Source: Candidatus Pseudobacter hemicellulosilyticus
GTDB taxonomy: Bacteria; Bacteroidota; Bacteroidia; Chitinophagales; Chitinophagaceae
Reading direction: 5' to 3'
DNA length: 64,000 bases
Assembly (NCBI GenBank): GCA_029202545.1
Contig: CP119311.1
Coordinates: 4,836,001 to 4,900,000 of the forward strand
Position 1 is the first letter of the stretch; every line of letters starts with the position of its first letter. The translations under genes were made by a program, and so were the position numbers. Positions 58,822-64,000 of this stretch are shown here, piece after piece. Below the pieces are notes generated by a model. The model saw only the letters and a list, made by a program, of their open reading frames with translations. It had not been told where the DNA came from and did no database searches.

Positions 58822-60378
58822 ATGAACCAGATCAGCTTGCCAAAAACGATTATCCTTCTTGCCTGCTCCTTCCTGCTTGTCCGGGCCAATGCTCAACAGG
58901 CAGGCATCAGGCTCCAGCCCAACGCCTCCGCTCACCAGATCAGCCGGCATATCTATGGACATTTTGCAGAACACCTGGGCCGTTGTATCTATGATGGCTT
59001 CTGGGTGGCCGATTCCCTGCAGGTGCCCAAACAGGGCCGGATCAGGATGGACGTGGTCAACGCCCTGAAAAAGATCCGGGTGCCCAACCTGCGCTGGCCG
59101 GGCGGCTGTTTTGCCGATGAATACCACTGGCGCGATGGCATCGGTCCCCGGACGGCAAGACCCACCATGATCAATACCCATTGGGGAGGCGTAACGGAAG
59201 ACAATAGTTTTGGCACCCATGAGTTCCTGGAACTTTGTCAGCTGCTGGAAGCCGAGCCCTATATTGCCGGCAATGTGGGCAGCGGAACCGTAGCTGAAAT
59301 GTCCGGCTGGGTGGAATACCTCAACTTTGACGGGATCAGTCCCATGACCCGCTTAAGAAAAGAGAATGGCCGCGATAAACCCTGGAAGGTCAGCTTCTGG
59401 GGGGTGGGCAATGAGAGCTGGGGCTGCGGCGGCAATATGACGGCCGAATACTATACTGATCTCTACCGGCAATACGCCACCTATGCACGCAACTATCCCG
59501 GCGCCCCGCTCCGCAAAGTGGCCAGCGGCGCCAATGCCGGCGATTACCACTGGACTGAGGTCTGCATGAAGAATATCCCCCTGCACCAGCTATGGGGACT
59601 GACACTGCATTATTATACGCTGCCCACCAACGACTGGAGCAAAAAGGGTTCCGCCACACAGTTCACCGAACCCGAATATTTCCAGACCATGAAACATGCC
59701 CTCCATATGGAAGAACTGGTCACAAAACATTCGGCCATCATGGACAAATATGATAAAGACAAAAGGGTAGCCCTGGCTGTTGACGAATGGGGTATCTGGA
59801 CCGATGTGGAGCCCGGCACCAATCCCGGTTTCCTGTTCCAGCAGAACAGCCTCCGCGATGCGCTGATTGCCGCCACCACACTGAATATCTTCAATAACCA
59901 TAGCGACCGCGTACGCATGGCCAACCTGGCCCAGACCATCAACGTACTGCAATCCGTGATCCTCACCAGGGGCCGCGACCTGCTGCTGACACCTACCTAC
60001 CATGTATTTGATCTCTATAAAGTACACCAGGACGCACAATACCTGCCCCTGGAACTGACAGGCAGGGACTACAGCAGCGGCGCCGAAAAGATCCCGGCCA
60101 TCAACGCTTCGGCCTCCAAAGACAGCCTGGGCAGGATCCATATCTCCCTGGTCAATATTGATCCCAATACACCCACCAGCATCCGCATCAATGCCGGCGG
60201 GCTCCCCTGGAAAAAAGCCACAGGCCAGGTGCTGACCGCCGCCCGCGTCACTGACATCAACAGCTTTGAACAAAAAGAGCAGGTAAGGATCCAGCCCTTC
60301 AGCGCCTTTAAAAAAGAAGGCGATCAGCTGGTAGTGGACCTGCCCGCCAAAAGCGTGGTTGTGCTGGAACTGCAATAG
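58822..60378 (+). CDS. GH51 alpha-L-arabinofuranosidase, secreted
   Basis: 518 residues from the ATG at 58822 (MNQISLPKTIILLACSFLLVRANA, a signal peptide; an upstream TTG frame is rejected because the operator lies there). It releases arabinose from arabinan or arabinoxylan fragments, probably in the periplasm. GH51 landmarks: RWPGGCFADEYHWRDGIGPR, acid/base Glu198 (GVGNESWG) and nucleophile Glu322 (AVDEWGIW). The C-terminal beta-sandwich follows. It stands at the head of the arabinose locus. Confidence 0.95.
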   Translation: MNQISLPKTIILLACSFLLVRANAQQAGIRLQPNASAHQISRHIYGHFAEHLGRCIYDGFWVADSLQVPKQGRIRMDVVNALKKIRVPNLRWPGGCFADEYHWRDGIGPRTARPTMINTHWGGVTEDNSFGTHEFLELCQLLEAEPYIAGNVGSGTVAEMSGWVEYLNFDGISPMTRLRKENGRDKPWKVSFWGVGNESWGCGGNMTAEYYTDLYRQYATYARNYPGAPLRKVASGANAGDYHWTEVCMKNIPLHQLWGLTLHYYTLPTNDWSKKGSATQFTEPEYFQTMKHALHMEELVTKHSAIMDKYDKDKRVALAVDEWGIWTDVEPGTNPGFLFQQNSLRDALIAATTLNIFNNHSDRVRMANLAQTINVLQSVILTRGRDLLLTPTYHVFDLYKVHQDAQYLPLELTGRDYSSGAEKIPAINASASKDSLGRIHISLVNIDPNTPTSIRINAGGLPWKKATGQVLTAARVTDINSFEQKEQVRIQPFSAFKKEGDQLVVDLPAKSVVVLELQ

Positions 60379-60449
60379 AACGTACCCGTTTTTCTGATCC
60401 GCTCCGCCCCATCCGTTCCCAGCGGCAGCTAAAACCATGACCTTATTAT

Positions 60450-60459
60450 TAATTGTCAA
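60450..60459. promoter_or_regulatory. Candidate arabinose operator word upstream of araB
   Basis: TAATTGTCAA here is the reverse complement of TTGACAATTA in the operator upstream of the arabinofuranosidase gene (58807-58816). It lies 36 bp before the araB start, at a place suited to repressor or activator binding. No -7 consensus was found between it and araB. Confidence 0.45.
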
Positions 60460-60494
60460 ATACACAAATATAAATTCAACGAAATGCCTGTTAT

Positions 60495-62204
60495 ATGAAA
60501 AAACAATATGTACTGGGAGCCGATTTCGGGACAGATTCTGTCCGCACCATCCTGGTGGACGCGGCCAACGGGCAGGAACTGGCCAGCGCCCTGTTCTATT
60601 ATCCACGCTGGAAAGCGCAGTTATACTGTGATGCAGCTAAGAACCAGTTCCGCCAGCATCCCCTGGACTATGTGGAAGGGCTGGAAGCTACTATCCGCCA
60701 ATGCCTGCAACAGGCAGGGCCTGATGCCGCAGCAGCTGTGGTGGCTATCTCAGTGGACACCACCGGCTCTACACCTGTGATCACAGACCGCACCGGCACA
60801 CCCCTGGGGTTATTGCCGGCGTTCCGCGATAATCCCAACGCACAGTTCATTCTCTGGAAAGACCATACAGCCGTCCAGGAAGCCGCCGAGATCAACCGGC
60901 ATGCCGCCCGCTATGATATCAACTACCTGCAGTATGTAGGCGGCGTATATTCCTCCGAATGGTTCTGGGCCAAGCTCCTGCATGTGCTGCGTAGGGATGA
61001 GGCCGTTCGGAAAGCCGCCTGGTCGGTAGTGGAGCATTGCGACTGGATACCCTTCCTGCTCACCGGCGGTACCGATGTAGCACAGCTGCGCCGCGGGGTC
61101 TGCGCAGCCGGCCACAAGGCGCTCTGGGCGGAAAACTTCCACGGCCTCCCGCCCAATGAGTTCTTCAGCGCCCTGGATCCTTTATTAAAAGACTTCACCC
61201 TCCGTCTTTTTTCCCGCACCTATACCTGCGCCGAAGCAGCCGGCAACCTCTCTCCCGAATGGGCGAAGCAACTGGGCCTTTCTACCGATGTAGTAGTAGG
61301 CGTGGGCGCCTTTGATGCCCATATGGGCGCCGTGGGCGGCCAGATAGAACCTTATCATCTCTGTAAGATCATGGGCACTTCCACCTGCGATATCCTGGTG
61401 GCGCCCACCAACGAAGTGGGTAATAAACTGGTGCAGGGTATCTGTGGCCAGGTACCCGGCTCCGTGATCCCCGGCATGATCGGCATGGAAGCCGGACAAT
61501 CTGCTTTCGGGGACGCCTACGCCTGGTTCCGCCAGGTCCTGGCCTGGCCGGTGGAACAGCTGCTCACAGACTCCTCCCTGGCAGATGCCCATACGCGCAA
61601 ATTATTGAAGACAGAAATACTGGATGGCATTATACCGGCCCTTTCCCAACAGGCGGCGGCGCTGCCACTGGAAGAAGAGGCGCCCATTGCTATTGATTGG
61701 TTTAACGGTCGCAGGACGCCGGACGCCAACCAGTGGCTCAAAGGAGCGCTCACCGGTATCAGCCTGGGCGCCGATGCGCCAAGGCTCTTCCGCTCCATTG
61801 TAGAAGCCACCTGCTTCGGGGCCCGCACCATTGTAGAGCGGTTCACCAGTGAAGGCATTCCCGTGAACGGGGTGATCGGTATGGGAGGGGTAGCTAAAAA
61901 ATCGCCCTTCATCATGCAGCTCCTGGCTGATATCCTGGAAATGCCCATCCGCATCCACCGCAGTGAACAGACATGCGCCGCCGGCGCCGCCATGTTTGCC
62001 GCTACGGCCGCAGGCATCTATCCAACGGTGGAAGCCGCTATGGCCGCCATGGGACAGGGTTTTGAACGAACCTATGAACCCGATCCGTCCAAAGCAGCTT
62101 TCTATCGCCGGCGTTACCAGCGCTACCTGGTCCTCGGCAGTCAGCTGGAAGAAGAGATCATGAGCCGCCATGCTCCAAAGGAAGCCGTATTACAGAACCA
62201 TTAA
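60495..62204 (+). CDS. araB: L-ribulokinase
   Basis: A 569-residue FGGY-family kinase phosphorylating L-ribulose at C5. The N-terminal GADFGTDSVRTILVDAANG (DFGTxSVR is specific to ribulokinases), SVDTTGSTPVITDRTGTPL, GVGAFDAHMGAVGG, and IMGTSTCDI are the AraB signatures. The ATP-binding GMGGVAKKSPFIMQLLADIL lies near residue 460. Its neighbours araD and araA confirm the pathway. araD begins 12 bp after its stop. Confidence 0.96.
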   Translation: MKKQYVLGADFGTDSVRTILVDAANGQELASALFYYPRWKAQLYCDAAKNQFRQHPLDYVEGLEATIRQCLQQAGPDAAAAVVAISVDTTGSTPVITDRTGTPLGLLPAFRDNPNAQFILWKDHTAVQEAAEINRHAARYDINYLQYVGGVYSSEWFWAKLLHVLRRDEAVRKAAWSVVEHCDWIPFLLTGGTDVAQLRRGVCAAGHKALWAENFHGLPPNEFFSALDPLLKDFTLRLFSRTYTCAEAAGNLSPEWAKQLGLSTDVVVGVGAFDAHMGAVGGQIEPYHLCKIMGTSTCDILVAPTNEVGNKLVQGICGQVPGSVIPGMIGMEAGQSAFGDAYAWFRQVLAWPVEQLLTDSSLADAHTRKLLKTEILDGIIPALSQQAAALPLEEEAPIAIDWFNGRRTPDANQWLKGALTGISLGADAPRLFRSIVEATCFGARTIVERFTSEGIPVNGVIGMGGVAKKSPFIMQLLADILEMPIRIHRSEQTCAAGAAMFAATAAGIYPTVEAAMAAMGQGFERTYEPDPSKAAFYRRRYQRYLVLGSQLEEEIMSRHAPKEAVLQNH

Positions 62205-62215
62205 TAGCACCACTG

Positions 62216-62914
62216 ATGAATCCTTATAAACAGTTACAGGACGCCGCTTACGAAGCCAATATGCAATTGCCGCGGCTGGGGCTGGTGCTTTTCACTTTTG
62301 GCAATGTGAGCGCGGCCGATCAGCAGCGGGGGGTATTCGCCATCAAACCCAGTGGCGTGCCTTATGAGCAGTTAAGCCCGGACAAGATGGTGATCGTAGA
62401 TTTTGAGGGTAAAACAGTGGAAGGGACACTCCGCCCATCTTCCGATACACTTACCCATGCTGTGCTGTACAAACAGTGGCCGGCCATCGGCGGCATAGTG
62501 CATACCCATTCCACCTATGCTACGGCCTGGGCGCAAAGCCTGCGGGATATTCCTATCTACGGCACCACCCATGCTGATCATACCACGGTGGATATTCCCT
62601 GCGCCGCTCCCATGGATGACGCCATGATCCTGGGTGATTATGAATACCAGACCGGCTTCCAGATCATCCAGGCCCTGGACCAGCGGGGACTCAGCTACCG
62701 CGATGTGGAAATGATCCTGGTAGGCAACCATGCCCCTTTCACCTGGGGCAGTACGCCGCAGAAAGCCGTCTACAACAGCGCCGTGCTGGAAAGCATTGCA
62801 CAGATGGCCGCTATCACCGAATCGGTAAATCCACAGGCCCCCCGGCTGAAGGACGCCCTCATCAATAAACACTATGCACGCAAACACGGTCCAGACAGCT
62901 ATTATGGACAATAA
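62216..62914 (+). CDS. araD: L-ribulose-5-phosphate 4-epimerase
   Basis: A 232-residue class II aldolase-like zinc enzyme making D-xylulose 5-phosphate. The signature GNVSAAD is near residue 28, KPSGVPYEQL near 46, and HTHSTYATAWAQ supplies the zinc histidines; HADHTTVDIPCA and VGNHAPFTWG follow. The length matches E. coli AraD (231). It is cotranscribed with araB and araA; the next gene starts 12 bp later. Confidence 0.96.
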   Translation: MNPYKQLQDAAYEANMQLPRLGLVLFTFGNVSAADQQRGVFAIKPSGVPYEQLSPDKMVIVDFEGKTVEGTLRPSSDTLTHAVLYKQWPAIGGIVHTHSTYATAWAQSLRDIPIYGTTHADHTTVDIPCAAPMDDAMILGDYEYQTGFQIIQALDQRGLSYRDVEMILVGNHAPFTWGSTPQKAVYNSAVLESIAQMAAITESVNPQAPRLKDALINKHYARKHGPDSYYGQ

Positions 62915-62926
62915 CAAACAAGCTAT

Positions 62927-64000
62927 ATGATTGAACTGAAAAAACTGAATGTCTGGTTCCTGACCGGAAGCCAGCATTTGTACGGCCCGGAAACATTACA
63001 GCAGGTGGCGGAACATGCCCAGGTGATTGTCAGGTCCCTGAACACCTCGCTGCAAATACCCGTTAACGTGGTGTTCAAACCCGTGGTCACCACACCCGAA
63101 GATATCTACAAAGTACTGCTGGCGGCCAATTCAGAGGAGAACCTGATCGGCATTATTGCCTGGATGCACACTTTTTCACCCGCCAAGATGTGGATCAACG
63201 GCCTCAAAGCCCTGCAAAAACCATTGTTGCACCTCCATACGCAGTTCAACCGGGATATTCCCTGGCAGAAGATCGATATGGATTTTATGAACCTGAACCA
63301 GAGCGCTCATGGCGACCGGGAGTTTGGTTTTATTGTCAGCAGGCTGCGCCGCAACCGCAAAGTGGTGGCCGGTCACTGGCAAGATGAAAATGTATTGAAG
63401 AGCATCGGCGTATGGATGCGCGCCGCTGCGGGGTGGAACGACTGGCAGGGCGCACGCTTTGTCCGCTTCGGCGATAATATGCGCTTTGTAGCCGTTACTG
63501 ACGGCGATAAAGTGGAAGCCGAATTCAAATTCGGTTATTCCGTGAATACCCATGGCATCGGCGACCTGGTAAAAACCATCGGTGGTGTCAGTGACGCCTC
63601 CGTAGCCGCCCTGGTACAGGAATACGAGGACAGCTATGCGCTTTCAGCGCCGCTGTTGAAGAACGGCGCCCAGCGGGCCTCCCTGCTGGAAGCAGCCAGG
63701 ATTGAACTGGGCATCCAACAATTCCTGGAAGAAGGGAACTACAAAGGCTTCTCTGATACTTTTGAAGACCTGCACGGTATGGTCCAGCTGCCGGGTATTG
63801 CGGCGCAGCGACTGATGCAGGCCGGTTATGGCTTTGCCGGAGAGGGCGACTGGAAAACAGCTGCGCTTGTCCGCGCCATGAAGGTAATGGGCAGCGGCCT
63901 GCCCGGCGGCAACTCGTTCATGGAAGATTATACCTACCATTTTGAACCTGGCAATGAGCTGGTGCTGGGTGCGCATATGCTGGAGATCTGTTCCAGTATT
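62927..64000 (+). CDS. araA: L-arabinose isomerase, 3' end cut by the window
   Basis: The first 358 residues of an enzyme normally about 500 long, converting L-arabinose to L-ribulose. The start MIELKKLNVWFLTGSQHLYGPETL is canonical. ANLIGIIAWMHTFSPAKMWI-like, LLHLHTQFNRDIPW, FMNLNQSAHGDREFGFI, VAGHWQD and GSGLPGGNSFMEDYTYHFEPGNELVLGAHMLE cover most of the conserved core. The frame is open to the window end, so nothing can be said about the C-terminus. Confidence 0.96.
   Translation, partial: MIELKKLNVWFLTGSQHLYGPETLQQVAEHAQVIVRSLNTSLQIPVNVVFKPVVTTPEDIYKVLLAANSEENLIGIIAWMHTFSPAKMWINGLKALQKPLLHLHTQFNRDIPWQKIDMDFMNLNQSAHGDREFGFIVSRLRRNRKVVAGHWQDENVLKSIGVWMRAAAGWNDWQGARFVRFGDNMRFVAVTDGDKVEAEFKFGYSVNTHGIGDLVKTIGGVSDASVAALVQEYEDSYALSAPLLKNGAQRASLLEAARIELGIQQFLEEGNYKGFSDTFEDLHGMVQLPGIAAQRLMQAGYGFAGEGDWKTAALVRAMKVMGSGLPGGNSFMEDYTYHFEPGNELVLGAHMLEICSSI

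Overview
The window looks like a chromosomal segment of a Bacteroidota bacterium, most probably of the Chitinophagaceae. Lineage markers seen directly are a type IX secretion C-terminal tail, an outer-membrane beta-barrel TonB receptor with a carboxypeptidase-like N-domain, a FecR-type protein ending like the DUF4974 group, the Bacteroidota-type arginine decarboxylase, and many promoters of the form TTG-N19/20-TAnnTTTG. I saw no rRNA, tRNA, CRISPR array, intact insertion sequence or prophage. The segment reads as core chromosome with scattered accessory pieces.

Layout. 0-6.8 kb: the end of a TPR protein, a T9SS-secreted beta-helix protein, the NAD(P)H-hydrate repair enzyme, a YefM-YoeB toxin-antitoxin pair with its operator, and a serine-hydrolase lipoprotein. 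6.9-12.5 kb: serA, a TPR-AAA ATPase with a paired TPR membrane protein, an orphan FecR-like protein and a small acidic protein. 12.6-20.4 kb: rpmI-rplT, arginine decarboxylase, small secreted proteins, HSP20, a bacilliredoxin and a long Lgt. 20.4-21.2 kb: an array of six 82-bp tandem repeats. 21.2-28.1 kb: a TonB receptor, a 22-codon lipoprotein-like ORF, yajQ, type-B L31, a GlmU-like acyltransferase, tpiA and a hemerythrin-like protein. 28.1-31.8 kb: a small surface-polysaccharide cluster (two glycosyltransferases and a flippase). 31.8-38.0 kb: acyl-CoA-binding protein, a phosphohexomutase, a HEPN-like gene overlapping a partner, and a minus-strand set of nucleoside/sugar transporter, Gfo/Idh oxidoreductase and membrane protein.

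38.7-51.5 kb is a complete histidine-degradation locus (MarR regulator, hutH, hutU, hutI, hutG). It is interrupted by a trehalose-synthesis fusion with a GH15 enzyme, and by a large polytopic membrane protein of the so-called site-specific recombinase (Gcr) family. 51.7-58.6 kb carries hppD, an L,D-transpeptidase fused to a TonB-like C-terminal domain, a 51-codon membrane protein, a DPE2-like 4-alpha-glucanotransferase and a dipeptide epimerase. 58.8-64 kb is an L-arabinose locus (GH51 arabinofuranosidase, araB, araD, truncated araA) with a shared candidate operator word.

Most interesting non-genic signals: a family of REP-like elements built on GCCTCCGGC (the 82-bp array plus four dispersed intergenic copies), the recurrent word GGTTCGTCCC, and several compact operators laid over promoters. 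I did not find a system I can claim with confidence to be undescribed. The best candidates are the TPR-AAA/TPR-membrane pair, the HEPN-like overlapping pair, the Ldt-TonB fusion and the REP-like elements.
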